Positions 11,001-21,999 of a stretch of 64,000 bases of DNA are shown here, piece by piece; position 1 is the stretch's first letter, and the number at the start of each line of letters is the position of its first letter. This DNA comes from Haematococcus lacustris. Taxonomy: Eukaryota; Chlorophyta; Chlorophyceae; Chlamydomonadales; Haematococcaceae. Location of the stretch: assembly GCA_030144725.1 (NCBI GenBank), contig JASKMD010000021.1:585540-649539 (forward strand), given 5' to 3'. Position numbers and translations under genes: made by a program. The notes under the pieces were generated by a model. That model did no database searches and was not told where the DNA came from. It saw nothing but the letters and a program-made list of their open reading frames with translations.

Positions 11001-14000
11001 GAACCGTATCGTATGTATGTACCGTGCAGTTATCGTATGTATATATTATGTCATCGTATGTATATATTGTCATTATTATAGCTGAAATTTCCATTTCTAT
11101 TTTTGTTTTGCTGATGTGCTGATCATCCTGCTTTCTTCTCTTGCTGCATACACGCGTGGTGTTCCCTGCCAACAAGGTCAGGAGTTTGCGGTGGGCGCTC
11201 ACAGCAGCTCAGATTTAGCACACAGCGCTGTGGCACCACCTGCTGCTGCTAGGCTGCAGCAGGGAGTCCTCCAGCAAATATCACCAAGGGAGCAGTGCCA
11301 GGCCCTTGCCTGGACCCTCTCTTCCCTCAGGGCCCCTGTGCGGGTTGACCCCCCCTGACCCTACAACACACCCCTTGCCCTACTCCCAACACTGATCCTA
11401 ACCCTTACCCTACCCCTACCCCCCCTGGTGGGGCTGCCCGTCCCGCATCAGTGTTAGCAGTGCAGGCGCTGCAGTGCCGGAGCGCCTACACGGCCAGCAG
11501 CTGCCAGGCAAACTCCAACAGCCAATCTCACTGGGAGGCGCTTGCCACACTAGGCCTGCGGGCCCTGCTGCCTGCCACCCCTGCTGCCTGCCACCCCTGC
11601 TGCCTGCCACCCCTGCTGCCTGCCACCCCTGCTGCCTGCCACCCCTGCTGCCTGCCACCCCTGCTGCCTGCCACCCCTGCTGCCTGCCACCCCTGCTGCC
11701 TGCCACCCCTGCTGCCTGCCACCCCTGCTGCCTGCCACCCCTGCTGCCTGCCACCCCTGATGCCTGCTACCCCTGATGCCTGTGTGGTTGTCATTGCAAC
11801 ATGAGGCGATGCAGACACGCAGACACAGGCTTGGCTCGGACCTGACATTCACCTTTAGGCAGCGCAGCATTCCCGCCTCGCAGTACCACGGAAGGCCCGA
11901 TGCCGACGACGACGCCGCGCCTGAGTGCTGCTTGCTTCCAGGTCGGGCCTGGACCTGCCCACACTGCTGAAGATCAAGAACCAGAGCCTTGCAGCCTTAG
12001 CCCAATCCAATGGCTGGGCCAACCTGGCTGAACTGGAGCTGCAGGTGATGGCCCTCACAGCTGCATGACAACACACCCCTCCCACCACCTGCCTCACTCT
12101 AGCCTGAGCCCTGGCATGCTTAAAAAGGAAGTAAGAAACAATAAATAAAAGAAAAGAAAAGAACAAATACTGTAGTGATACGCCTTGTTATTGATACGCT
12201 GATTTGGTGAAAACCCAAGTTCCATGCTCAAAGATAAGGTGATACAATTTGGTGACGAAAAACATCTCATGCTCAACGAGTTTTCACTCAAAATCCATGC
12301 TCAAACAATAGGTGATACAATTTGGTGACAAATTGATTTGGTGAAATCACCAACAGGGCGTATCACTACGGTAAACAATAGTACGCCCTCAACGTTGGGC
12401 GTGCAGTTAGGGGGGGAGAGCATGCCCTTGGGGCATGCCCTTGCTACCCTCCCACTAGCCCTGCATGTATCTTATGGTGTGGTCCTGTAACCTTGTCCAC
12501 CAGGATGGTCACACCTGGAGGATGACAGCTAGGTGTAGTGGGTGTTCCGCTCCCCTGCCCTTCCCCTCAATGAGGAGCAGGGTGTTGTTTGAGGGTAGTC
12601 TCCCTCAGCTTCAGCCTTCATGACTTTAGCGTCACCGGTCGCACCCTCCATGATGACAACAAACTCCAACCCTGGTGGCACGTTCTGTCACCTGACCTTG
12701 GCTGACGACCAACTGGGATAGTCATCAAAACTAGCAGCTTGATTATTGCAAGGCTAACATCTTGCTCAGAGCCAACAGCTCCTATGGCTGCTTGCGTGCC
12801 CAGCCATCCTTGCGCCAGTACTCTGCAGCCCGGTGCAGCCGCTGCCTGGCTTTGAGCAGCCGGTCGTTGGCCAGCTGGAAGCCCTGCTGGTTCTCCTTGC
12901 CAGGGAGGGGCTACGCCTCATGGCCCATCCAGATGCCCAATTCAAGGGGCGCTGCCCGCCCTCCCTAATGTGCAACTGCACATTGCAAGGGGGCACTCCA
13001 ATCTCTTGCAATGCGCTGGAAGTTAAGGCAGGGGTTGGTGTCCTGGTCCAACCACCTGCTCCATGGGGGGCCCTGGGGTGGAGGCACTGGGCCAGGTGCA
13101 GCGAAGCGGGGCTGGTCAGGGTCCTGGGCAGGGGGAAGGGCCTGGTCAGGGTCCTGGGCAGGGGGAAGGGCCTGGTCAGGGTCCTGGGCAGGGGGAAGGG
13201 CCTGGTCAGGGTCCTGGGCAGGGGGAAGGGCCTGGGCAGGGTCCTGGGCAGGGGGGAGGGCCTGGGCAGGGTCCTGGGCAGGGGGGAGGGCCTGGGCAGG
13301 GGGAAGGGCCTGGGCAGGGGCAGGGGCCTGGGCCTGGGCAGGGTGAGGGGTTGAGGCGGCACCTCATGGCACCACATCCGGCCCCGCACCGGCTTGCCAT
13401 GCTACTGGCTCCAGGCTGGGCACAGCAGCCACTGGATCACCTGACCTGCTGGGGGCACCTAGTCTGCTGGCCTTGGCTGGTCCTGTGACAGGTGCAGCTC
13501 ACAGGGCTGGGACCCATGCACAGTTGAGGTGTGGAACTGCTCCATAACCACCACCTGGCAACCGTGATGGGCCTGCCAGGCTGCTCCACCACCTTGCGAA
13601 AGTCCTCCCTCGCTGCCCTGGCCCCCCAGCCACCCTGACGCTAAGGCAGCCTAGGGCAGCCTAGGAAAGCCTAGCTAGGGCAGCCCAGGAACACCGCCCA
13701 CCCCCTCACCCGGCCATAGTGCTGTCTTGACACCTGCTTCATTCCCCTCACTCTTTCAATGCGCTGCACCTGCTGCAAGGCATCGAGTCAGTCCTCCTTT
13801 GCTTGTGGGTCCTGCACACGAGGGCAAGGCAGGGGGCAGGGGCGAAGGGAGAGCAGGAGGGCTGGGGGTGGGGCCAGAGAATCAAAGGTGCCTGGATAGG
13901 CTGGGCAGGTAGGGGCGATGCCCGGGGTTGGACTGTGTTGCCAGGGTTGAAGGCGGCCTCACATGCAGCCTGCCTGAGCTGCGTCCGGCCCACTACTACC

Positions 14001-15180
14001 TTAGGCTGTGGTGCCAGGGGTTGTGAGCAGCCACGTGAACACTAGGGCGTGTCCGCTAATCAAAGCTCTGGGCCAAACTGCTCATGTACGAGCTAAAATT
14101 AGCTACAGCGGCGGCCCGCGAACGGGAGCTAGTATGAGCTGATGTGAGTAAATATGAATTCTTAGCTGCGGGGGAAATCGCCCTGGTGGATACCCGGTAT
14201 GGCTGAGCTGCGTTCAGTGAAGCACACAGTGCTGTGGCAACGGCTCCCAGGGACCCAGCGCTGTCGACCCCGCTCACATTCTTTCATGCCTGGCGATCCA
14301 TGGTGCTCACCGGCGCATGACGAAGCACATGCAACATGCAACATGGAACTGCCTGTTCCAGCTGGTTTGGCCTGTGTTGTGCATGGAAGATTGCATCGTG
14401 TACTAAACAAGTACGGTCATTACCACTGGTCAATAACAAACAACACCACTGAAACAAAACGCGTAACACAAAAGAGGCATAATGTGTACCACCGCTGATG
14501 CAGGTGGCCACCCAAAAAGCCAACGGTGAGCGCGTGAAGCTGCGCTTGCCCCTGAGCCAAATGCAGGACATGTTGCTGCTCAGGGACGCCGAGGTGATTG
14601 CCATGAGCACCTGCTGCTGCTCCTCCCTCATGCCATCAGCAGCATCCATCATTGGCACGTTAGAGCAAAATTATTGGCAAGAGTAGGAGGCGCAGCATAA
14701 ACAGCAGAGGCAGCATCATTCACATGTCGTCATCATTGTTTGTCCCATCATCATCGTCTCAATTGCGTGACCCACGTCGACACATGTGCTGATCACTCAT
14801 GTCAGCCCTAACTTGAGAACCCTGCAGGACTATGATTTTGAATACTACGACGACGATGACTATTTTGAGGACGAGGAGGATCACTCGGTGGGTGCATGTC
14901 AGCCCAGCTCTCTTTGACGGAGGTTTAAACGTTTTGGCCAGGGTGGCTCACCCTAACCTCCCCGACATGATCGCTGCTGCTGCTGCCCCTGCCGCCGCAA
15001 CCTCTGCTGCTGCCGCTGTCGTTACTGCGGACGCCCTGCTAAGCTGTCCTGCACAAGCACTGGGGTGGCACATGTGGCACCATGCTGCAGGTGGCCGCCA
15101 TTGCGGAACGAGGCAGGATGTTGGGAGGGCAGGGCCCGTTGTACAAGCAGCCATGTTTGGACGCCCCGTCCAGCGTTTGA
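8043..15180 (+). CDS. minE: MinE-type chloroplast division-site protein with long N-terminal extension and acidic C-terminus
   Basis: MinE sets the position of the division ring by acting on MinD; in algae it works in the chloroplast. Core exons are 10333-10624, 11942-12044, 14504-14593, 14828-14887 and 15091-15180. The fourth codon block reads AWDVFFPAPP then AVRNRLQMILVSDR, and the next exon continues SGLDLPTLLKIKNQSLAAL. A beta-rich part follows, ERVKLRLPLSQM, then an acidic stretch DYDFEYYDDDDYFEDEEDHS and a 30-codon last exon. Two upstream exons, 8043-8304 and 8557-9330, join in phase to each other and to 10333; all seven sum to 1671 bases (556 residues). They encode a Gln/Ala/Gly-rich region far longer than a normal MinE N-terminus, so their membership is tentative. 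A minus-strand Fanzor tail (9960-10240) lies in the intron before the MinE core. Confidence 0.65.
9960..10240 (-). mobile_element. Fanzor element fragment (C-terminal codons plus conserved 3' tail), reverse orientation
   Basis: Read on the minus strand, 10240-10146 encodes GLGYKRLRDKPPKAQQQ and a stop, the same C-terminus as the copies near 22.0 and 41.9 kb. Bases 10145 down to about 9960 then match the non-coding sequence after those stops, including AATAGTGTAGGTGGTAGGCG. The match breaks near the position of the TTTGAGCCGGATC stem, so the very end is missing. The 5' side is also lost. It lies inside the tentative MinE intron 9331-10332. Confidence 0.7.
11568..11775 (+). repeat. 16-bp minisatellite (about 13 units)
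   Basis: The unit is CCACCCCTGCTGCCTG. It fills part of the MinE intron 10625-11941 and ends with degenerate units. Open frames across it on either strand are repeat artefacts. Confidence 0.9.
12168..12373. mobile_element. TA-flanked MITE with terminal inverted repeats (206 bp)
   Basis: The left end reads TACTGTAGTGATACGCC at 12168. The right end is the inverse, GGCGTATCACTACGGTA, ending at 12373, with further matching inward (TGATTTGGTGA). Both ends begin with TA, consistent with a TA target duplication of the Tc1/mariner type. The interior is AT-rich and non-coding. It sits in the long MinE intron 12045-14503. Confidence 0.75.
12505..12915. repeat. interspersed repeat family T, copy 1
   Basis: Contains CACCTGGAGGATGACAGCT and a segment like CCCTCCATGATGACAACA followed by TGGCACGTTCTGTCACCTGA. 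It then has a stretch (about 12772-12912) roughly 80 percent identical to 47275-47405. On the minus strand that stretch reads QLANDRLLKARQRLHRAAEY, matched by QEFKLVNDRLPKARQQLHW in the other copy, so the element probably once carried a protein. Not a family I can name. Confidence 0.55.
13100..13345 (+). repeat. 30-bp G-rich minisatellite in MinE intron
   Basis: About eight imperfect units built from TCCTGGGCAGGGGGAAGGGC. It is one of the few satellites here whose transcript strand is G-rich rather than C-rich. Confidence 0.85.
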
Positions 15181-15513
15181 GGCACCTGGCTGGCGTGGGC
15201 AAAGGACAAACTTGACACACACCACACAAAGCAGTACAAGCACAGGGTGCGGTGGCCCTGTCATGGGTGGGGGATGGCTTTGGAATCATTGGTACAGGGC
15301 CAAAGGGCTCGTTAATGGACTACTAAAAGGAAACAGGCTCACCAGTGATGCAGCCTTGGCTACTTGAATGTGTTAGATTGTTTTTCTAGTTGGCGGCAAC
15401 GCTCTGCTGCACCGTACGAACCGTTCCCTTGCATGTCATACACTTTTCTAATGTTAACCTGTTTAAGACTCGCTCCCTTGTACTAGCAGCTTGCATTTGC
15501 GATAAGAATAAAG

Positions 15514-18500
15514 ATGACACTCGCGCAACAACATCGCTCTCTGAGGTTAGCAGGGAGCGGAGGATTCGAGTCACAGCAGTTGCGAGTCTCTAGTGTGTGC
15601 AGATGCACGGCATCGACTAGTCAGGCCCACGAATGCCCGGCGCCCAGCAGCTTCGCAAAGCGACGAGATATTCTGGCTCTCCTGGCGACTCCAGTGGCTT
15701 TGGCCGCTGCGCCATTGCCGTCGCATGCAATCCAAGGCTTGACAGCCGGGCGAATTCCAGGTTGGTGGCATCGAACCAGGGAGCAGGCCGAGCCACACAT
15801 CTGACGATCCCTGGCCCCTGCACTTCTGAGGCCGCATCTCTTGCAATTATTGCACCTCAGTCCAGGCCTGCGCAGCAGCAGCAAGCAGGGCCAGGCCAAC
15901 AGCATCAGGCACTGGTGCACTGGTCCCTAGAGTGAAGGCCCCTAGAGTGCTGCACCTCAACCCACCTGGAAACCCCACCGCAAGGCTCTGCTTCCTTGCC
16001 AGCCCGCTCCTCATTACATGCATCAGGTTCCAGTCTAGCCTCTAGCCAAACAAGCCGGGATGACATGCAGGGTTGTCCAACACAGCGGATGAAGATGGGT
16101 TCTACCAGTATCAGCGCCCAGCCGGCAAGTCTGGAGGCCATGGCGTGGGCTGGTCAGAGATTCCCAGGTGTGAGCAACCCCCTCCCCCCGCCCCCCCACC
16201 CTTCCTCCCTCCACCCACCCACCCACCCCATCCCACCCCACCCCAACCTGCCTACCTGCCTGCCTACCCCACCCCATCCTGCCCCACCCCTTCCATAACC
16301 CCACTTCATCCATCATCTATACAGGCCCTGCCCCTACGGAAGACCCTACGGAACTACGAATACAGTAAATACGTATGTATATACCGTCTTTCTAGCCGCC
16401 ACATACGGATCTGGCCAACCCTAATCATCTATACAGGCCCAAGCTAGCATGTGATGCCTTCCATGCTTGCATGCAGATACGCGTTCAAGGTGCCAGGGGG
16501 CTGGGGAGAGGTGCCGGTGTCCATTGCTGACCTGGGGGGTACTGAGGTAGGTGCCGCTGCCCCTCCACCCCACCTTTGCCCGCGCCAGCAGCACCCTCCC
16601 CAGCCCCAGCCCCTCTCCCCATACTCCCCTCCCCACCACCTCCTCCTCCCAGCCCCCAGTCACCAGGACAGGTGGCACCGGCAGCAGCAGGAGTAGCAGG
16701 GTAGCAGCAGGAGCACTGGCAGCAGCAGGAGTAGCAGGAGTAGTCTGGGGGCCAGGGGCAGTGATGGCAGGGAGCGGTAGGGAGTAGAGGAGGCCACAGA
16801 GGCGCTGTCAGGGGCCAGTCAGTCTCAAGGGCAGGCAGGGCCAGTAGAGAGGGGTGGAGTGTCCACCAGTGATTTTTTTTGCGTAATACGTAACGATCGT
16901 AACCAAAAAATGTCTTTTTGTGTACCGTACTCTCCCTTTTGATTCGCGAGGCCTCGAAAACTATAATTAAATACTCTTTCCCGATCCAAAAAAAACATTG
17001 TTTACTTTTTCCCGATGCAAAAGTTGCAGCAAAACACAACTTTGACAACGTGGGTGTGCTTATAAATATTTAAGACAGCCATTCCTTGCATGACAGGTCA
17101 ATCCTCCGTGGACACTTTCTGCACAAGTCACCAAGTCAAGCCACCCGATCACCAAGTCACAGCCACTGTGCAAGGGCCATCTATGTGTTGGTCAACCTGG
17201 CGTAGCAGATTTTCGGCTGCGTCGTCAGCACTGATGCCACGGACCACGAAGCGGTCCATCGCAGCACCATTCACGCAGGTCAAATAATTGTTTGACCACT
17301 TCGCGATTCGGCCAAAAATCGAATTGTTTACTCGTTCGCGATTTCGCGAGGCCAAAAAAACGATTCGCGGACGCGAATCAAAAGGGAGAGTACGGTATAG
17401 TATTTATGTACAAACAATTTCTGGTATAAGAAAATGCTGCGATACTTGTTTTTCGTTACCAGTCGGGACCAACTGCGTAACCAGCCATGTGATGGTCCTG
17501 GACCCTTCGTGACCAGCATCAGCTTGTCTGTTTTGAAAAAAAAAACACTGGTGTCCCCCTCTCGCCCCTGGCTGCAGATCGACCTGAGGTACAGCAGCCG
17601 GGAGCAGGGCGAGGTGACAGTGGTGGTGGCCCCTGTCATGCGCTTCGCTGACATCGGCTTCAATGCAAAGGTGCACCCAGCCCCGCTGCCCCTGGCTGCT
17701 CAGCCCCCCTCACCCCTCCGGCCCAGCCCCCTGACTCATGCTGCTCAAGACCCCTGCCTTCTCAGCCTAGGCCCCTCGCCCCTCGCTGCTTCACCGCACC
17801 AGCCACTCCAGCTCAGCATGCCAGGTCATCCTCCGCGCCCTGCCCTACCCTTGCCCCAAGCCCTCTTACTCCTCTTGCTCGAGCCTCTATCCTGTCCCTG
17901 CTCCTTTCCCCTGTCCTTGCCCTGCCCCTTGCCCCACACCCTCCCCTCTTCACGCCTGCGCCCCTCCTGCCCCTGTTCCGCCTCAGTGCAACTGTGTTGG
18001 GTGTGTGTGCGGTGCAGGTGACAATCGAGCAGCTGGGCACCCCTGAGAAGATCATCAAGGGCTTTGCTCCGGAGCTGGTGAGCTGTTCTCCAGCTGCTGG
18101 GAAGCTGGCAGCAGCTAAGCAAGCCGCAGCAGGCATCAGGCAGGGAGGCCGGGAACAGGGTGTGGTGCAGTCGTGTGTTACTGATGCAGGCATGACCCAG
18201 CAGCTGCATATCACAGTTGCATGCATACAGCAGAGGGGGTACCAACCTTCCGTCAAGTCCAAGTCATCATAACGTCCCTCAATGTGTGGGTGTGACACGT
18301 GTAGTTTGGGAAGCCTGTGGAAGATGAGGACATCTTGGAGACAGAGGTCACTGAGAAGGATGGCCTCAGCTACTATCAGTGGTGAGCCCCACAGTGCCTG
18401 GCAGCATGGCCTGGGCAGCAGGGGTGGTGGAGGTGGCCAGCAGAGCTCAACAGCTGATCATGACAGCAATGCTCGTGGGTGGGTGCAGCAGATCAGCTGC

Positions 18501-18850
18501 GTTTGACACATGCATTAGAGCACGCAGTGCGTGTGGGTCAACTGCCGTGTTGTGGGGAGGCTCTGGAGAGGCCTGGCACCTAGCAATGTCATGCAGATGG
18601 CACATGTAGAATGGTGGGGTTGTCAAGTCCGACTCCGATGCTTATTACACGGAAGATGATGTGATGATGGATGTGAGTGAGCCTGTGCAGGGCCGTGAAG
18701 CCGTTCCGTCTGGTAACCGCCACGGCGACCGGCAACCGCATGTTCATTCTATCCGTCGCGGCGAGCAGCCGCCAGTGGCGCAAGCATGAGAGCGATCTAC
18801 GTAGCATTGCGCGCTCCTTCGTTGTACCCGACGCCGCGCAGGGCGCATGA
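15514..18850 (+). CDS. PsbP-domain protein, thylakoid lumen (Tat-type targeting)
   Basis: Lumenal PsbP-family protein; members assist photosystem II or other thylakoid complexes. Seven exons are read: 15514-15760, 16086-16167, 16477-16546, 17578-17670, 18018-18077, 18305-18381 and 18691-18850. They total 789 bases, 262 residues, with every phase consistent. The N-terminus has a plastid transit region, then the twin-arginine KRRDILALLATPVALAAA and an Ala-rich cleavage site ending SHA. The mature part shows DEDGFYQYQRPAGKSGGHGV, FKVPGGWGEVPVSIADL, IDLRYSSREQGEVTVVVAPV, and GLSYYQWAVKPFRLVTATA. It ends RQWRKHESDLRSIARSFVV, the typical PsbP-fold C-terminus. The W-A join (18381/18691) reproduces the family pattern exactly. 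Which PsbP-like or PPD subtype it is cannot be settled here. Confidence 0.9.
16923..17397. mobile_element. TA-flanked MITE with long terminal inverted repeats in PsbP-gene intron (about 475 bp)
   Basis: The left end TA-CCGTACTCTCCCTTTTGATT at 16923 is repeated in perfect inverse ending at 17397, with arms of at least 24 bases continuing GCGA. Flanking TA on both sides fits a Tc1/mariner or Stowaway-like target site. The interior includes a minus-strand stretch reading DRFVVRGISADDAAENLLRQ, perhaps captured coding sequence. Not recognised further. Confidence 0.75.
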
Positions 18851-19240
18851 TGTGGTCAGCGCTTCTCGCAGCGCCGTGCGGGCTTGTGCGCACATTGGGC
18901 GTGCTGCATGTTGCAGCAGTGCAAGAGGTACAGCAATGCAGCTTGCACCTTGAGGTTGAACGCGGAGCAGGGTAAGCATCAGGACGACGCAGTTTGCATA
19001 TGACAGTGCGTGTGCGGGAATGTAGTGTGGGCATGCCTGCCTGATGGAAGGTGGACGTTGTCATTGCGCATGCTGGGTCGACGGCTTTGTCAGTTTAGCG
19101 ACAATTTTGTGCCACCGAGTGTTGCGAGAACGATCAGTCATTGCACGTTGGGGCGTTGGAGTTGATATGGTCGGTCAAGGGAATGACGAAAGGTCACCAG
19201 TCTTCCCCGATCCTGGCCAGGAGAGTTGTTCAAATTGTTG

Positions 19241-19245
19241 TGTAA
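19241..19245 (+). terminator. TGTAA polyadenylation signal candidate (PsbP gene)
   Basis: First TGTAA downstream of the PsbP-domain stop, 390 bases away. Between 18851 and 19240 I see no gene. Confidence 0.35.
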
Positions 19246-19319
19246 ACGTTGCTGTCATCATAGTTTATATTCGTTGTGTCGGCCAGGGCACTAGACTGGT
19301 GACTTGGGGTGCAAGACAG

Positions 19320-19660
19320 GTCACACCTGGAGGGTGACAGCTCATGATCATGAAGGGTGACAGCTAGTGGTGTGCAAGACGGCCCTTGCTTTTGTGCCAC
19401 ATCGGTGCTCTATCTACTCCAAGCCAACCTGGCGACCAGAAACAACTCTTCCGTCCAACAAGGAGCAGCATGTTCTCTGTCCTCGCACCCTTGATGATCA
19501 CCAACCCCATCCCTGGCCACACGTTCCATTCCCTGACTGTAGCGTCCTTGGTGCACCCCTGATGACAACACACCCCATGCCTAGTGGTACGTCCTGGTCC
19601 CTGACCATGGAGTTGACAGCTTCACAGCTTCAGCCCCACCAAACAGCCTTGCAAAACAGC
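19320..19660. repeat. interspersed repeat family T, copy 2
   Basis: Begins CACACCTGGAGGGTGACAGC. It holds two tandem versions of the motif (C)GCACCCTTGATGATCACCAA / GCACCCCTGATGACAACACA, each followed by an ACGTTCC or ACGTCC block. It matches parts of 12505-12700 and 47115-47210 and lacks the protein-like part. Confidence 0.55.
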
Positions 19661-19940
19661 ATACCTAAACCTACCTAGATAATCAGGTGTCAGACCAATC
19701 TTCGCTGGCTCAGCTCTTGGGCTGACGGTGCGGGCCGTCATGGTACCTGTCATGGCTGCTCATCTTGCCCGGGTCTGCCTTGACTATCTGACTCTAAGGC
19801 CTAGCTGACATGCGCCGTGGGTGTTGCGTACAACCAAGGCTGTAACAGAGCACGTGTGTATTTCCACACAATCGTGTATTTTTCACGGGAAACCCAAATT
19901 GATAGAAAAGGCCACCGCCCGTCGCACTGCGCATCGCGTG

Positions 19941-21999
19941 ATGGCTAAGAAGAAGCGGAAGGGTAGCGACAAGAAACATAAAGGTTCGTGTCCCCAGCCG
20001 TGACGTGAGCCCTAGACGTGAGTTACGCGCTGTGAGATAACCCGTCGCTCCTATTGGTTCCATCGCAGTGTCTCGTTCCGCCCAAGGCAAGCAACGACAG
20101 GATCGTCGAGATGGCTGGACCACGCGTCGACGTCAGGTGTGGGTCCGCCTTATGTGTCCCCGCACTGTTTGTGTTGACCCCGCCTTGTGCCTTGGCCTGT
20201 CAAAATGGCAACCTCGCTTGGCTGCAGGTCATCAAGGTCCCCGAGGGCGCAGTGCTGCGCGGCTGCAAGAAGACCAGGCGCAAGCTGAGGGAGCACCTCC
20301 GGCTGCGGGCTGAGATCCACTCTCAGCTCCGCTTCATCGCTTCCTTGTTTGTATTGCGCATTTTTCTCACCTGCCTGGTGGGCTACCCTACCCCCGGCTC
20401 CCCCAGCCCCCCTCAGCCTCCAGCCGTGCAGCCTCCCCACCCCCCTGATGCTCCCCCCATACCCCCACTCCCCCCACGGGCCCCTGCCCAGCCTGCCAGC
20501 ATGGAGTGTGACACCGACTCTGACTCCGAGTCAGACTGTGGCTCAGAGCCAGAGCCACAGTCTGACTCGGAGTCAGAACCAGAGCCAGTCACGCAACCCC
20601 CCCAAAGGCGCTGCAGCGCCCGCCTGGCAGCACTTGCACCCGCCATGGCACCCGCAGCACCCACTGGCCCTCCCTTGCCCCTTGACTGCGAGGACCCCCT
20701 GATGCTCAGGCAGCTCAAGGACTTCTGCAAGTTCTTCGCCAACCCAAACTTCAAGACATGCTACAACCAGCTGCAGCGGCGCCATGTGCGCAACCGCCAC
20801 CCCATGCTCATGCCAGCCTTTGAGGACCCCAGCAACCAGGCGCTTGTGGCCAAGCTGCAAGAGCTAGGCAGCATCTACCTGGCGGGTGACGCCAACACCA
20901 TCGACGCACACTCCATGCAGCTGGCGGTGGCCATGCAGCAGCACTACTCCAACCCAGGCAAGTCACTAGACCTGGACCTGGACCTGGACCTGACCTTATA
21001 CCTGACCTTATACCTGACCTGACCTTATACCTGACCTGACCTAGACCTGACCTTATACCTGACCTGACCTGACCTAGACCTGACCTTATACCTGACCTGA
21101 CCTGCCCTGCCCTGCAGAGCGCATTGTCAAGCTGTACGCCAAGGCAGCCAGGGCCAAGCTAGGCTGGAGCGGGGAGGAGGCGTAGCTGTTCATCAGGATG
21201 GCGTGTGGGTATGGCATCAACGCCCACAGCTCGGAGCTGAAGGCCGCCACCCTGGACAAGGGCCATGTGGCGGACCTGATAGAGGAGGCCAACAAGCACC
21301 AGGGGTGGTTGGGGTGCTGACGTGGTGCTGCGTGCCTGCCGCAAGGTGGTGTGCAGGCCCAGGGGCAAAGACCAGGATGGGGGCAGGGTGGTGCTCGTGG
21401 ATGAGCACCGCACCAGCCGGGTCAGCTCAGCAGTGAATGGCAAGCAGCCCTGTGAGGTGGAGCTGAACACACCCAGTGCCACAAGACCCGCAGGCTGGAA
21501 GCCCACAGCAGGGCAGGTGGAACCGCGCCTGGTGCGGCCAGCCTGGAGCCAGGATCGTGGCCAGCCAGTGCGGGGCCTGGTGTGGTGCCCGGTAGTGGCC
21601 CCCCGCAGGCCCCCACAGGCCCCACGCAGCGGCCAGGCAGCCACACAGCCAGCAGCCTCAGAGCCAGGGCCCAGCACACCCCAGCCAGCCAAGCGCAGCA
21701 AGCGCACCAAGGCTGAGCCAGGGGCAGCCGAGCCCACCAAGGGCAAGGGCAAGGGCAAGGCTGCCAAAGCCAAGCCAGCCCCACAGCCAGGCAGGTGGCT
21801 GGACAGGGACTGCAATGCAGCATTGAACATGCAGCGGATTGGGGAGAGCAGGTGGCGGCCGCTGGAGCTGTGCTTCTGGCCAGAGCAGGGAGCTCTGCCA
21901 GCCAAGGGCAAGGAGTACCCTGGCCTGGGCTACAAGCGGCTGCGAGACAAGCCCCCCAAGGCCCAGGAGCAGCAGCAGCAGCCTGCTGTGGCACAGTAA
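19941..21999 (+). pseudogene. Fanzor nuclease pseudogene (RuvC-type, TnpB homologue)
   Basis: Fanzors are eukaryotic relatives of TnpB and Cas12, RNA-guided DNA nucleases carried by transposons. Exons: 19941-19983 (MAKKKRKGSDKKHK, nuclear-signal-like), 20069-20136 (Arg-rich), 20228-20957 (VPEGAVLRGCKKTRRKLREH, then a proline-rich and a Ser/Asp/Glu linker), a GC-AG intron, then from 21118 (RIVKLYAKAARAKLGW). An in-frame TAG at 21183 and TGA at 21318 break the frame. The C-terminal part resumes one frame over at about 21322 with GGRVVLVDEHRTSRVSS (RuvC-II Glu region) and ends GRWLDRDCNAALNMQRIGE (RuvC-III Asp) and GLGYKRLRDKPPKAQ. The segment expected to carry the RuvC-I Asp is missing, so this copy is inactive. 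Family assignment rests on the RuvC-III and VDE motifs and the transposon context. Confidence 0.75.
20958..21117 (+). repeat. GC-AG intron of the Fanzor gene filled with CCTGACCTTATA repeats
   Basis: The donor is GCAAGT after AACCCAG and the acceptor is CCCTGCAG. Phase 1 is kept and reads SNP-ERIVKLYAK. The intron consists of CTGGACC and CCTGACCTTATA repeats. Confidence 0.6.

Noticed and set aside
12045..12068. Stop codon soon after ELELQ as the MinE end
   Set aside because: A GTGATG donor at 12045 and three further phase-0 exons continue the MinE fold and acidic tail.
18623..18675. Acidic exon-like segment KSDSDAYYTEDDVMMD in the PsbP gene
   Set aside because: No acceptor keeps phase (an A after the TAG gives TGA). 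Splicing from 18381 directly to 18691 gives the conserved YYQWAVKPFRLV.
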